A stretch of DNA of 64,000 bases from Rhynchospora pubera (Eukaryota; Streptophyta; Magnoliopsida; Poales; Cyperaceae), in the NCBI GenBank assembly GCA_028095005.1, contig CM051461.1, positions 170,817,144 to 170,881,143 on the forward strand, given 5' to 3'. The position numbers were made by a program, and so were the translations under genes. Under the pieces are notes generated by a model. The model was not told where the DNA came from and searched no databases. It saw nothing but the letters and a program-made list of their open reading frames with translations. Shown here one piece after another: positions 45,487-59,500 of this stretch. Every line of letters starts with the position of its first letter. Within the stretch, counting starts at the first letter, position 1.

Positions 45487-45915
45487 ATGGAGCAGCACCG
45501 ACTCCGAGTCTGCATCCTCATTTTCTTTGTTCTTGCTTATACCAACAAGGTTGTCACAGCTTCCAGCAATGCTGAGAACTCTTCCTCAAGCCTAGAAGAT
45601 CTGATACCTAGCAATCCCACACCAAGCTCACCAGATGAAGATTTCCAAAAAATGCTCGACTATTTAAACAAAACAGTACCTAGAGACTCAACTTGCAGCA
45701 GTGATAATTCTGAGAACTGTGATTCCAGCACTAAATCTGAAAGTGCTCCAACTACAAGCCAGCACACCAGTGGTCAGATTCCAGTTATTATCAATGATTC
45801 TTTGCGTAACACTTCCCGCATACATTCTGATAAGGATGTACAAAGTGGAGGATCCAATATAAGAGCTGGTACAGCAATTGCTTTTGCCATTTTTGTTAGT
45901 CACTTCTTTTTCTAA
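45487..45915 (+). CDS. Small secreted protein, possibly GPI-anchored (142 aa)
   Basis: A single-exon frame. Residues 1-25 form a signal peptide: basic MEQHRLR, hydrophobic VCILIFFVLAY, then a likely cut near VTA-SS. The mature part is Ser/Thr/Asn/Asp-rich with NxS/T sites (NSS, NKT, NTS) and a Pro/Ser stretch (SNPTPSSPDED). Four Cys cluster in the middle, at CSSDNSENC and its surroundings. The C-terminus is hydrophobic (AGTAIAFAIFVSHFFF) after a small-residue region (SGGSNIRAG), as in GPI-anchor signals. A TATA-like box sits about 75 bp upstream. I do not recognise a named family. A surface or cell-wall protein is inferred from these signals only. Confidence 0.68.
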   Translation: MEQHRLRVCILIFFVLAYTNKVVTASSNAENSSSSLEDLIPSNPTPSSPDEDFQKMLDYLNKTVPRDSTCSSDNSENCDSSTKSESAPTTSQHTSGQIPVIINDSLRNTSRIHSDKDVQSGGSNIRAGTAIAFAIFVSHFFF

Positions 45916-46965
45916 TTAATGTGAGCATAGCAGTGTGTTGCCTGTTCTATTCTATGTATCGTTTGTATGTGAGGTTCATGAGGGAAAGCCATGCACCAAT
46001 TGTGCAAAATTTCCCAAAGCATAGTGAAATTGTCAGCATAATAGATAATTTTGTCATGATATTTAGGTCCATACTAGAAATTTGAGAATGTATTTGGTAC
46101 ATGCTGAAAATTTGGGAAACATTTGTGTCTAGTTCCTGACATTCTTTAATTTTTATTTATTTATTATTTTTTCTTTTTTATTTTTTTATTTTTTTATTTT
46201 GTTTTTTTTTCCCTGAGAATCTTTCATTTTGTAAGTTACCTCTAAAAGTGGAACTATGACATCTTTTGCAATGGATCAACCTATCTAACGGAAAATAAGA
46301 ACGACGCAGTCAATAACAGTTGCCCTTAAGAAAAGATTGAGCATTCAGAATACAAAAATTTATGGACTTTATTGACTTTCTTGACTGCGCCATTCTTATT
46401 ATGGGGATTGTACAGGTTGAGATTCCATTCCATTGTACATAAATTTTATTGGGAAGTCCTTACAAAACCGAAATTGTTTATTTCAAATTAAACAATAAAT
46501 ACAAAGTCTAATTTTGTATTAATAAAATTTGCCTTCGTGAAAAAGGGACAAAAAGGCATTCAGAGTTTATCTAGAGCATTCAATCTAAAATGCTCAGCTC
46601 AAACGCCTCCCATTCTTCAATAAAATTCATACAATTGGAGAGGGAATCAAATCCTTCTCGCAAAAAACTGAAATCAATATATTTTCTTTCCGTACCAAGT
46701 ACTTGCAATATTAAAGCACAATTTCCTTTTTCTAAACTGAGTAAGACTTAAAATTGTCCTGCATTTTCCTTCCCAAACTGAGCACAAAAAATAGAATCAG
46801 TTTTGACCAAATGTGCTACGTCTTCATGTTTCCCCAAAAAGAATGTACTACATGTTGCACTACTACGGGTTGGTATAATTTTAATCGGCACCATAGTTGC
46901 GCTTTGGTTAGGTATTGGAGACACATTGCCTATTGATAAGTCCTTAACTTTAGGTCTTTTTTAAA
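45916..46965. other. Intergenic, with one weak MITE
   Basis: T-rich low-complexity sequence at 46146-46212. No gene recognised. The plus frame at 46754-46936 has no domain. Confidence 0.4.
46272..46425. mobile_element. Weak MITE, ~154 bp, imperfect inverted ends
   Basis: TCAACCTATCTAACGG...AAGAACGACGCAGTCAATAA on the left roughly mirrors TTGACTGCGCCATTCTTATT...TGTACAGGTTGA on the right. It is diverged; no target duplication was identified. Confidence 0.5.
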
Positions 46966-47066
46966 TGGATTCGTGAAGTATTATAATGTAGATATGTCAG
47001 GAATGGTTACTTCAAAGCAATTATTCCTGACATACATTATTTTTATTATGATCCATTCCGCGAAAA
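46966..47066. repeat. ~100 bp hairpin, possible miniature element
   Basis: AATGGATTCGTGAAGTATTATAATG...GATATGTCAGGAAT pairs with ATTCCTGACATACATTATT...TTATGATCCATTCCGCG around an ~18 nt loop. It is either a very short MITE or a small-RNA hairpin. Confidence 0.6.
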
Positions 47067-47336
47067 AAAAAAAAAGAATCATAGAAATCAATCTTTGAGA
47101 GTTTATAACCACATAGTTTTCTAACATCCTTGTGTGCTAGAAATTCTTAAATCATGGATATGCCAACTTCAAAATATCATAATACTCTAAGGAAACAAGA
47201 AAGCATCTCATTGATTCCGCATAAATAGGCATATCGATTGGAATTTATGCATCTACAAATTGCACTCACAAACTTTTTAACATAAAGATTTCAGAGACTG
47301 AAATAAACCAAAACTACAAAATTGAAATCTCACATG

Positions 47337-48435
47337 TCACTTGTGCCTTTTTCCTAGAGCAGCTGTAGGCAGAGGCATCAGTCTCTTTTTTGCAACAGCA
47401 CTTGTTCTGCTTTCTGGCTCATCAGTATCATCTTCACTTTGAATCTCATTTTTTTCTTCATTTTCCAAGCTTTGTTTTCTCTTAGCATTTACTTTGCTAA
47501 GTAATTTTCTCTCAACTGGATCAGTCAGAGTTGTCTTTGCCTTTGGCGCAACTCTGGCTCCAAGACCCAGCCTTCATTCAAATTCAAAATTAACTAAATA
47601 AGTTCAATGCAACCAAATCAACCAATGATGTCAATGGAAAGGCATAGAAACTGGTAGGACTGCATACAGAATCTAGCAAAACAACAATATTGGAGCTATA
47701 TCAAAGTTTTGGCTGGTACTAGCAGATCCAAATTTACAAATTGCCTATAAGTGACATCAACCTGAAACCAAACCAAACACGCAAACCTCAAAACCCCCAC
47801 CACCCCAACCAACTGTAATGGCAGTCAAGCTATTCAATTTACTAGCCAGATGAAAGTTTCCAATTTTGCAGGGGCAGACAATGTATTTAATTTAAGGGGT
47901 GTATACAATAATTTTTCTTAGCAATAATTTGTGGGACGCAATTTTTCTAACAGAACAATCTAGTCAAAAGTACAATAGAAGGAAATGTAGAATCGAACCT
48001 TGGTGGTCGACCTTCAATTTCTACATCAGTTACTTTTTCCTCGGAAATTCCTCCACTCATATTTTTCACCCATATTTTAGCCTGAGAAATATAATTACTA
48101 ACATAAGAATAATAAAATTTCAAACAAAGCTTATATCCATTACAGAAGAAAATTACTATCCCATTCCATCAATCCAGCTTTCTTTTATGTAAAGGTGGGT
48201 TTTTAGGAAGTGACTTGTACCAAATCATTCTGTTGAATTGGATTTTAGGAACAGAATGGAACCATTTTTAATCAGTATTGTTCCAGAAAGAAGTATTTAA
48301 GCCCATGCCATACACAAACTCCAAAAGAATTAAAAAAATAAATAAACTATCAGAATTTATTATTACTAGTTCGAAGGCTTTGTCGACTTTAACTATTTTA
48401 GGAACAACTTTTTTAGTACTAGATTCTGTCGCCAT
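47337..48435 (-). CDS. Small charged, probably nuclear protein (128 aa), conserved-domain identity tentative
   Basis: Three exons (minus): 48435-48367, 48081-47999, 47571-47337. Phases agree, 387 nt, 128 aa. The protein starts MATESSTKKVVPKIVKVDKAFEL and continues AKIWVKNMSGG. It then has a GRPPRLGLGARVAPK core, DPVERKLLSKVNAKRK, an acidic serine segment (QSEDDTDEPES) and a basic tail (KKRLMPLPTAALGKRHK). Basic blocks around an acidic patch suggest a nucleolar or RNA-associated protein. The LGLGA motif reminds me of a small eukaryotic family of unknown function (possibly DUF3245), which I cannot verify. A 5' UTR intron is likely (donor TAG|GTAGGT at 48838, acceptor CAG at 48448-48450). Every exon is below 80 codons, so frame-length scans miss the gene. 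Confidence 0.8.
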
Positions 48436-49160
48436 AGCAGGAAGGACCTGAAACAAAGAAGAAATTATTACATGCTTGCATAGCGTATACATCTAATCGG
48501 CTTGTTTTAAAAACCAAGGAAACTGTTTTCTCTATATCTGATTCTCAACCAATATTAATATTAAATACATGACATTGGTTTTAGAGAGAAATAGTACACA
48601 CATATCAAATTCAGGTAAATATGAGCATTGATGAACTAAAACGTATATGCAATCATAAACAAAAAGAATACTAGCACAGAAAAAGAAATCCCAATTTGCG
48701 AACCCATGCACCATTTAAAGTTTGAGCCAATTGCAAGGATATCTAGAGTGTTGCCAACTGCGAAGATAACTAAGAAGCAATGAACGCAACTACGCAAGTG
48801 AACAGTGGATAGACCGAGTCCAGGACTTGAGACCTACCTAGGGTTTTGTGCAGGACGGACTTCAATAAGTAGACCGCTTACTTCGAGTTTCCTTCTTTTT
48901 ATTTCCGTTATTACGGTAGAAAAGAAGCTGGAGGAGAACGGCACAGGAGAGAACAAGAGCAAGATCGACACTGTTCGGAACTTGCAATTAAATTTTTGGT
49001 AATCGTACGAGCAGCAAACGAGGGAGAACCGAACAAGGAGAGAAGAAATCAGCTTGAAGCGAGGCGGAGGCTGTGGCCTGTGGAATGATAATTATTGGGC
49101 TATGTTGGGCATTTTTTTTATAATTTAATTAGAGCAGTGTCTAATTTCAAGGCCAACACT
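48436..49160 (-). other. 5' UTR, UTR intron and promoter side of the 128-aa gene
   Basis: A short leader segment 48436-48447 follows an acceptor. The putative UTR intron spans 48448-48837, and the first leader exon lies upstream of 48838 (minus). No other gene is seen. The plus frame at 48805-49002 is antisense to this leader and not supported. Confidence 0.45.
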
Positions 49161-50365
49161 ATATTAAAAATAATATTAATATAATCAAATTTATTTAAAT
49201 AGTATCACAGTTACGGAATCCGGGTTCCGTAACAGACTAGTTAAGGAATCTCAGTTACTATAATTTCATCGAACTTCATTTTTTTTTTAAGTTTTTGACC
49301 CAATCTGAAATTCCGTAACTGGGATTTCTTTTTCTTTTAACTTTTATTTACTTTTATAGGATTTATTAAATTTTTTTACTTTGATTTTTTTTAATAAGAT
49401 CTACACAAAATTTGGTATCCACGTAAAATTATCCTAATTCAGTGTTGGTTCAACATTGTACATGAGCTCACCATATACAAATCGATTCAATCAATGAGGG
49501 TCCCAGTCCGACTCAATAAACTAACCCTCGAGTCCAAATAATAAGCTCCTATTATGTATAGTCTTATAGCCCAGTCCAAATTCAATATTGTACATGACTA
49601 GTGTTCTAAATAGGTGTCGTGTCGTGCCGTGTCATGTCGTGTCGTGTCAAACACACCGTGTCCGGATCATCTATCGTGTCGTGTCGTGTCTAAATGTTTC
49701 ACGTGTCGTGTCGTACCGTGTCTAAATTTTAAGGGATGGACACGACACACCAAAAGAAACGCCACACCCCGTGTTGTCGTATCGTGACGTGACGTGTCAT
49801 GACATGATGTGTCGTGTATTTAGGTGTGTCGTGTCCATCCCTTAAAATTTAGACACGGCACGACACGACATGACAGGACAGATGATCCGGACACGACGTG
49901 TTTGACATGACACGACACGACACGGCACATATTTAGAACACTAGTCTTGTACAATATTGAATTTGGACTGGACTACAAGACTATACATAATAGAGGCTTA
50001 TTATTTAGATTGGGACCCCCATTGATTGAATCAATGTGTATATGATGGGGTCATGTACAATATTGAACCAATACTGAATTAGAATAATTTTACGTGAGTA
50101 CCAAATTTTGTGTAAATCTCATTAAAAAAAATCAAAGTAAAAAAAAATAAATCCTTTAAAAATAAATCAAAGTTTAAAAAAAAAAGAAATCCCACAAAAA
50201 CTTAAAAAAAAAAAGAAGTTCGATGAAATTATAGTTACGGAATCTCAGATTCCGTAACTAGTCTGTTATGGAAATCTGGATTCCGTAATTTCATTCGGAA
50301 TCCCAGATTTCGTAATTGTGTTACTATTTAAATAAGTTTGATTATATTGATATTATTTTTAATAT
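49161..50365. mobile_element. 1.2 kb palindromic foldback element
   Basis: Starting ATATTAAAAATAATATTAAT at 49161 and ending ATTATTTTTAATAT at 50365, the halves are reverse complements almost to the centre near 49780. Matched landmarks include TATTTAAATAGTA, GTTACGGAATC, a short run of T/A, CAACATTGTACATGA / TCATGTACAATATTGAA, and GTGTC/GACAC runs beside the centre. It contains no coding region. An inner GTTACGGAATC...GATTCCGTAAC palindrome recurs within each arm. Target duplication unclear. Confidence 0.82.
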
Positions 50366-50560
50366 ATTATATTATTTTAATATTATTTTTTAATTTTTCG
50401 GAATGCTAAAATATAAATTCTCACTCCTCAGACAAATCTAGTCAGTCATGTCATATACTCTTATTAGAATCATTTTTTTAAACGGATATAATTTCATTTT
50501 ATAAGAAATTTTTTTTTATCAAATCAAACAGATTTAATGTCATTTGATTGAAATTTCATG
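50366..50560. other. Short spacer before the satellite array
   Basis: AT-rich, no feature recognised. Confidence 0.4.
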
Positions 50561-53500
50561 TTATTAGAATGTATAGAGAGTTTCAATATATATTATTGTG
50601 CTGAAATAACTTAGAATAGATGAAAAAACAAAAAAAATTGTTCAAATGATACTCAGAATAAGCATCATTTGTACTTTATATGCGTAATAACAATGCATAA
50701 TCCATTTTTTTAATAAGTAAGATCTGAATCATATTCTAGACAGTACAAAGAGTTTAAGTATAGATTATTGTGCTGAAATGACCTAGAATAAATACTGAAA
50801 CGATTGAAAATACTCAAATGATACTCAGAATTGTATTATTTGAACTTTATATGCGTCATTACCGTGTATAATCCAAATTTTTTGAATAAATAACACATGA
50901 ATGATATTCTAAACAGTATAAAGAGTTTAAATATAGATTATTGTGATCAAATGACTTAAAATAATTAAGAAACGATGGAAATTCTCAAATGATACTCAGA
51001 ATAGCATTTTATGCAGTTTATATGCGTAATTATCGTGTATAATCCAATCTTTTTGAATAAATAACATTTGAATCGAATTATAGAAAGTACAAAGAGTTTA
51101 TATGCTGATTTATGTGTTGAAATGAATTAAAATGAATCCTGAAACGATTGAAATGCTCAAACGATACTCAGAATTGCATTATTTGCACTTTATATGCGTA
51201 ATTACCATGTATAATCCAATCTTTCCGAATAAATAACATATGAATCAAATTTTAGACATGTTAAAGAGTTTAAATATAGATTATTGTGATGAAATAACTT
51301 AGAATTAATCCATAAACAATTGAAATGCTCAAATGATACTCAGAATTGAATTGTTTGCAATTTATATTCTTAATTACAATGGATAATCCAATCTTTTTTA
51401 ATAAATAACACATGAATTATTCTAGACATTATAAAGAATTTAAATGTAGATTATTGTGATGAAAAAACTTAGTATATATATCCAGAATTGTTTGAAATGC
51501 TCATATGATACTCATAATTGCATTATTTGCACTTTATATGCGTAATTACAATGTAGTAATCCAATCTTTTTGAATAAATACCACATGAATCATATTCTAA
51601 ATAATATAAAGAGAAAGTGCTGAATATTGTGACGAAATGACTTAGAATGAATTCTGAAATGATTCAAATGCTCAAATGATACTAGAGATTGCATTATTGG
51701 CACATTATATGAGTAATTACCATGTTTAAATATCTATATTTAAGCATATTCTATGCAATATAAAGAGTTTAAATATAGACAATTGTGATGAAATGACTTA
51801 GAATGAATCCAGAAACGATTGAAATGCTTAAATGATGATCAAAATTGCATTATTTGCACTTTATATTCGTAATTACCATGTATAATCCAAATTTTTTTAA
51901 TAAATAACACACGAATAACACTCTAGAAAGTATAAACAGTTTAAATATAGATTATTGTGATCAAATGACTTAGAATAAATACAGAAACGATTGAAATTCA
52001 CAAATGATACTCAGAATTGCATTTTTTGCAGTTTTATATGCGTAATTACCATGTATAATCCAATATTTTTGAATAAATAACTTGTGAATCGTATTCTAGC
52101 CAGTATAAAGAGTTTAAATGTAGATTATTGTGATGAAATAACTTAGAATGAATCCATAAATGATTGAAATGGTCAAATGGTACTCAGAATTGCATTATTT
52201 GCAGTTTATAAGCGTAATTATTATATATAATCCAATCTTTTTTAGTAAATAATACATGAATCATATTCTAGACAGATTAAAGAGCATAAATGTAGATTAT
52301 TATAATGAAATTACTTAGAATGGATCTAAAACGATTGAAATGCTCAAATGATACTCAGAATTGCCTTATTTGCAATTTATATTCTTAATTACAATTTATA
52401 ATCCACTCATGAATCATATTATAGACAATATAAAGAGTTTAAATGTAGATTATTATGATGAAAAGACATAGAATGAATCCAAAATCGTTCGAAATACTCA
52501 TATTATACTCATAATTGCATTATTTGCACTTTATATACATAATTACAATGTATAATCAAATCTTTCAGAATAAATGACATATGAATCATATTTTAAACAG
52601 TATAAAGAATTTAAATGCTTAATATTGTAATGAAATGACTTGGAATGAATTCTGAAATGATTCAAATGCTCAAATGATACTAAAAATTACATTATTGGCA
52701 CATTATATGCATAATTACCATGTATAATGCAATCTTTTTGAATAAATAACATATGAATCATATTCTAGAAAGTATAAAGAGTTTATATGATGATTTATGT
52801 GCTCAAATGAATTAAAATTAATGCTGAAACTATTAAAATGCTCAAATGATACTCAGAATTGCATCATTTGCACTTTATATGCATAATTACCATGTATAAT
52901 CCAATCTTTTTAATAAATAACATATGAATCAAATTTTAGACAGTATTGAGAGTTTAAATGCTGATTAATGAGATGAAATGACTTAGAATGAATCCAGAAT
53001 ATGATTAAAATGCTCAAATGATACTCAGAATAGCTTTATTTGAACTTTTCATACGTATTTACCATGTGTAATCTAATATTTTTCAATAAATAATATATTA
53101 CTCATATTCTAGACGATATAAAGGTTTAAATTTGGATTATTGTGATAAAATGACTTAGAATTAATCTACAAATGATTGAAATCCTCAAATGATACTCAGA
53201 ATTGCATTATTCGCACCTTATATTCTTAATTACCATTTACAGTCTAATCTTTTTGAATAAATAACACATGAATCATATTCTAAACAATATAAAGAGAAAA
53301 TGCTGAATATTGTGACGAAATAACTTAACCATAAATTATTGAAATGCTCAAATGATACTCAGAATAGCATTTTTTGCAATTTTTGTACATAATTACCACG
53401 TAAAATCTAATATTTTTGAATAAATAACATATGAATCATATTCTAGACAGTACAAAGAGTTTAAATGTATATTATTGTTATTAAAAGACTTAGAATGGAA

Positions 53501-56500
53501 CGAGAAACGATTGAAATGCTCAAATGATACTCAGAATAGCATTATCGGCACTTTATATGCTTAATTACCATGCATAATCAATTTTTTTTAATAATAACAC
53601 AAGAATAATATTCTGGACAATATAAAGAGTTTAAATGTAGATTATTGTGATGAAATGACTTAGAATGAATCCAGAATCATTTGAAAATGCTCAAATGATA
53701 CTCAAAATTGCAATATTTGCACTTTATGTGTAATTACCGTGCATAATCCAATATTTTTTTGAATAAATAGCATATGAATCATATTCTAGACAGTATAAAG
53801 AGTTTAAATATAGATCATTGTGAAGAAATGACTTACAATGAATCCTAAAACGATTCAAATGCTCAAATACTACTCAGAATTTTATTATTTGCACTTTATA
53901 TGCGTAATTACCATGTATAATCCAATCTTTTTGAATAAATAACACATGAATCATATTCTAAATAGTATAAATAGTTTAAATATAAATAATTGTGATGAAA
54001 TTACTTAGAATGAATCCAGAAATGATTGAAATTCTCAAATGATAATCAGAATTGCATTATTGCAATTTATATGTGTAATTACCATCTATAATCCAATCTT
54101 TTTGAATAAATAACATATGAATCATATTCTATCTTGTATAAAGAGTTTAAACATAGATAATTATGATGTAATAACTTAGAAAGAATCCAGAAACGAATGA
54201 AATGCTCAAATGAAAATCAAAATTGCATTGTTTGCACTTTATAGGCGTAATTACCATGTATAGTCCAATCTTTTTAAACAACTATCATATGAATCAGATT
54301 TTATACAGTATAAAGAGTTTAAATGCTGAATATTGTGATGAAATGACTTAGAATAAATTCTAAAACGATTCAAATGATCAAATGATACTCAGAATAACAT
54401 TATTTGCATTTTAAATGCGTAATTACCATGCATAAACCAATCTTTGTGAATAAATAACATACGGTTCAAATGCTCAAATAGTTTAAATGTAGATTATTGG
54501 GATGAAATGACTTAGAATGAATACAGAATCGTTTGAAATGCTCAAATTACTCAGAATTGTATTATTTGAACTTTATATGCGTAATTAACATGTATAATCC
54601 AATATCATTGAATAAATAGAATATGAATCATATTCTAGATAATATAACGAGTTTAAATGTAGATTATTATGATGAAATACCTTAGAATGAATCCAGAAAC
54701 GATTGAAATGCTGAAATGTTACTCAAAATTGCATTATTTGAACTTTATTTGCGTAATTACCATTTATAATCTAATATTTTTGAATAAATAATAGTTGAAT
54801 CATATTCTGGACAGTATAAAGAGCTTAAATGCAGATTATTGTGATGAAAGGACTTAGAATTAATACAAAAATAAATGGAATGCTCAAATAATACTCATAA
54901 TTGTATTATTTGATCTTTATATGCGTAATTCCTATGTATAATCCAATCTTTTGGAATAAATAACACATAAATCATATGAAAGTATAAAGAGTTTAAATTA
55001 GACTATTGTGATGAAATTACTTAGAATGAATCCAGAAACGATTGAAATGCTCAAATGATACCCAGAATTTCAATATTTGCACTTTACATTCATAATTACC
55101 AAGTATAATCCAATCTTTTGAATAAATAACAAATGAATCATAATATAAACAGTATAAAAAGTATAAATGTAGATTATTGTTATGAAATGACTTAGAATGA
55201 TTCCAAAAACAATTGAAATGCTCAAATAATACTCAGAATTGCATTATTTGCACTTTATAAGCGTAATTAACATATGTAATTCTATTTTTTGAATAAATAA
55301 CAAATGAATTATATTCTATACAGTATAAAGAGTTTAAATGCTCATTATTGTGATTAAATGACTTAGAAAGAATACTAAAACGATTCAAATGCTCAAATGA
55401 TACTCAGAATTGCATTATTTGCACATATATGCGTAATTACCATGTATAATCAAATATTTTTGAGTAAATAACACATGAATCATGTTCTAAACTCTATAAA
55501 GAGTTTAAATGCTGATTATGGAGGTGAGATGTCTTAGAATGAATTCTGAAAAGATTCAAATGCTCAATGATACTCATAATTGTATTATTTTCACTTAATA
55601 CGCGCAATTACCATGTATAATCCAATATTTTAAAATAAATAACATGTGAATCATATTCTAGACAGTATAAAAAGTTTGAATAAAGGTTATTGTGCTAAAA
55701 TAACTTAGAATTAATCCAATCTTTTTTATAAGTAACACATGAATCATATTCTATACTGTATAAAGACTTTAAATACTTTTTATAGTGATGAAATTACTTA
55801 GAATGATTTCTGAAAAGATTCCAATGCTCAAATGATACTCATAATTGCAATATTTGCACTTTATATGCGTAATTAACATCAATAGTCAAATCTCATTGAA
55901 TAAATAGCATAAGAATCATATGATACGCAGAATTGAATGTAAACTATTGTGATAAAATGAGTTTGAATATAACGAGTTTGAATGTAAATTATTGTGATAA
56001 AAATGACTTAGAATGAATCTATAAACAATTGAAATGGTCAAATGATACGCAGAATTGCATTATTGGCACTTTATATGCGTAATTATCATGTATAAACCAA
56101 TATTTTTGAATAAATAACGTATGAATCATATTCTAGATAGTATAACAAGTTTAAATGTAAACTATTGTGATGAAATGACTTACAATGAATCCAGAAATGA
56201 TTCAAATGTTAAAATGTTACTCAGAATTGCATTATTTGAACTTTATAAGCGTAATTACCATGTATAATCCAATATTTTTTAAATAAATAATAGTTGAATC
56301 ATATTCTAGACAGTGTAAATTGTTCAAATGTAGAGTATTGTGATGAAATGACTTAGAATTACATAAACAATTGAAATGCTCAAATGATACTCATAATTGC
56401 ATTATTTGATCTTTATATGCGTAATTAATATTTATAATCCAATGTTTTTGAATAAATAACACATGAATCATATTCTAGACAATATAAAGAGTTTAAATGT

Positions 56501-59500
56501 AAACTATTATAATGAAATGACTTAGAATGAATCCAGAAATGATTGAAAAGCTCAAATGATAATCAGAATTGCATTAGTTGCACTTTATATTCATAATTAC
56601 CATGTATAATCCAATCTTTTTGAATAAATTACAAGTAAATCATAATATAAACAGTATAAAGAGTTTAAATGTAGATTATTGTTCTGAAATGACTTAAAAT
56701 GATTCCAGAAAGAATTGAAATGCTCAAATAACTAAGAATTGCATTATTTGCACTTGATATGCGTAATTAGCATGCATAAATCTATCTTTTTAAATGAATA
56801 ATATATTAATAATATTCTATACAGTATAAAGAATTTAAATGCTGATTATTATGATGAAATGACATAGAATGATTCATGAAACGATTCAAATTCTCAAATG
56901 GTATGGATAATTGCATTATCTGCACCTTATATACGTAATTACCATATATAATCCATTCTTTTTGAATAAATAACACATGAATCACATTCTAAAGAGTATA
57001 AAGAGCTTAAATGTAGATTATTTTAATGAAATGACTTAGAATGATCCAGAAATGATTGAAATACCCAAATAATACTCAAAATTGCATTATTTGCACTTTA
57101 TATGCGTAATTAACATGTATAATTCTATATTTTGGAATAAATAACATTTGAATTATATTTTATACAGTATAAATAGTTTAAATGCTGATTATTATGAGGA
57201 ATTGACTTAGAATGAATACTGAAACGATTCAAATGCTCAAATGATACTCATAATTGCATTATTTGCACATATATGTGTAATTAACATGTATAAACAAATC
57301 TTTTTGAATAAATAACACATAAATCATTTTCTAAACTGTATAAAGAGTTTAAATACTGATTATTATGATGAAATGTCTTAGAATAAATTCTGAAAAGATT
57401 CAAATGCTCAAATGATACACAGAATTGCTTTATTTGCACTTTATATGCGTAATTAACATGTATAATCCAATCTCATTGAATAAATTGCATATTAATCATA
57501 TTCTAGATAGTAGATGAGTTTAAATGTAGATTATTGTGATGAAATGACTTATAATGAATCCAGAAACGATTGAAATTCTCAAACGATACTCATAATTGCA
57601 TTGTTTGATATTTATATGTGTAATTAACATGTATAATCCAATCTTATTGAATAAATAACTTATGAATCATAATATAAAGAGTACAAAGAGGTTAAAATGC
57701 TGATTATTGTGATGAAATGACATAGAATCTTTCCTTAAACGAATCACATGCTCAAATGATACACAAAATTGCATTATTTGCACTTTGTATGTGTAATTAC
57801 CATGTATAATCCAATTTTTTTTGAATAAATAACATATGAATCATATTCTAGATAGTATAACAAGTTTAAATGTAAATTATTGTGATGATTTGACTTAGAA
57901 TGAATCCAGAAATGATTGAAATGCTCAAATAATAATCAGAATAGCACTATTTTGCACTTTATATTCATAATTACCATGTATAATCCAATCTTTTTGAATA
58001 AATTACAAGTGAATCATAATATAAACAGTATAAAGAGTTTAAAAATACATTATTATAATTAAATGACTTAGAATGATTCCAAAAATGATTGAAATGCTCA
58101 AATAACTAAGAATTGCATTATTTTCACTTGATATGCATAATTAACATGTATAATTCTATCTTTTTAAATAAATAACATATTAAAAATATTCTATAAAGTA
58201 TAAAGAGTTTAAATTCTGATTATTATGATGAAATGACATAGAATGATTCATGAAACGATTCAAATTCTCAAATGGTACCGATAATTGCATTATCTGAACC
58301 TTATATGCGTAATTAGCATGTATAATCCATTCTTTTTGAATAAATAATAGTTGAATCATATTATAGACAGTGTAAATTGTTTAAATGTAGATTATTGTGA
58401 TGAAATGACTTAAAATTAATACATAAAAAATTGAAATGCCCAAATGATATTCATAATTGTATTATTTGATCTTTATATGCGTAATTAACATGTATAATCA
58501 ATCTCATTGAATAAATACGATGTGAATCATATTCTAGATAATATAACGAGTTTAAATGTAGATTATTGTGATGAAATGACTTAGAATGAATCCAGAAACA
58601 ATTGAAATGCTCAAATGATAATCAGAATTGCATTATTTGGACTTTAAATAAATAATACATGAATCATATTCTAGACAGTATAAAGAGTTTGAATGTAGAC
58701 TATTGTGATGAAATGACTTAAAATGAATCCAGAAACGATTCAAATGCTCAAATGATACACATAATTGCATTATTTGCACTTTATATGCGTAATTGCAATG
58801 TATAATCCAATCTTTTTGAATAAATAACACATGAATCATATTCTAAACTGTATAAAAAGTTTAAATGTAGATTATTGTTATGAAATGACTTAGAATGATT
58901 TAAAAAATGATTGAAATTCTCAGATAATACTTAGAATTGCATTATTTGACCTTTGTAAGGGTAATTAACTTGTATAATTGTATCTTTTTGAAAAAAAATA
59001 ACATATGAATCATATTAAATAACACATGAATAATATTCTAGACAGTATAAAGAGTTTGAATTTAGATTATTGTGATAAAATGACTTAGAATGAATCTAGA
59101 AAAGATTCAAATGCTCAAAAGATACTCTAAATTGCAATATTTGCAATTTATTGCGTAATTTGCCATGTATAATCCGATCCTTTTGAATAAATAACACATT
59201 AATCAAATTCTAGACAGTATAAAGATTTTAAATGTGGATTATTGTGACAAAATGACTTAGAATGAATCCAGAACAATTGAAATACTCAAATTATACGCAG
59301 AATTGCATTATTGGCATTTTATACACACAATTACAATGTATAATCCAATACTTTTGAATAAATTACACATGAATCATATTCTAAACAGTATAAAGAGTTT
59401 ATATAAAGATTACTGTGCTGAAATAACTTAGAATTAATCCAGAAACGATTGAAATGCTCAAATGATACTCAAAATTGCATTATCAGTACTTAATATGCTT

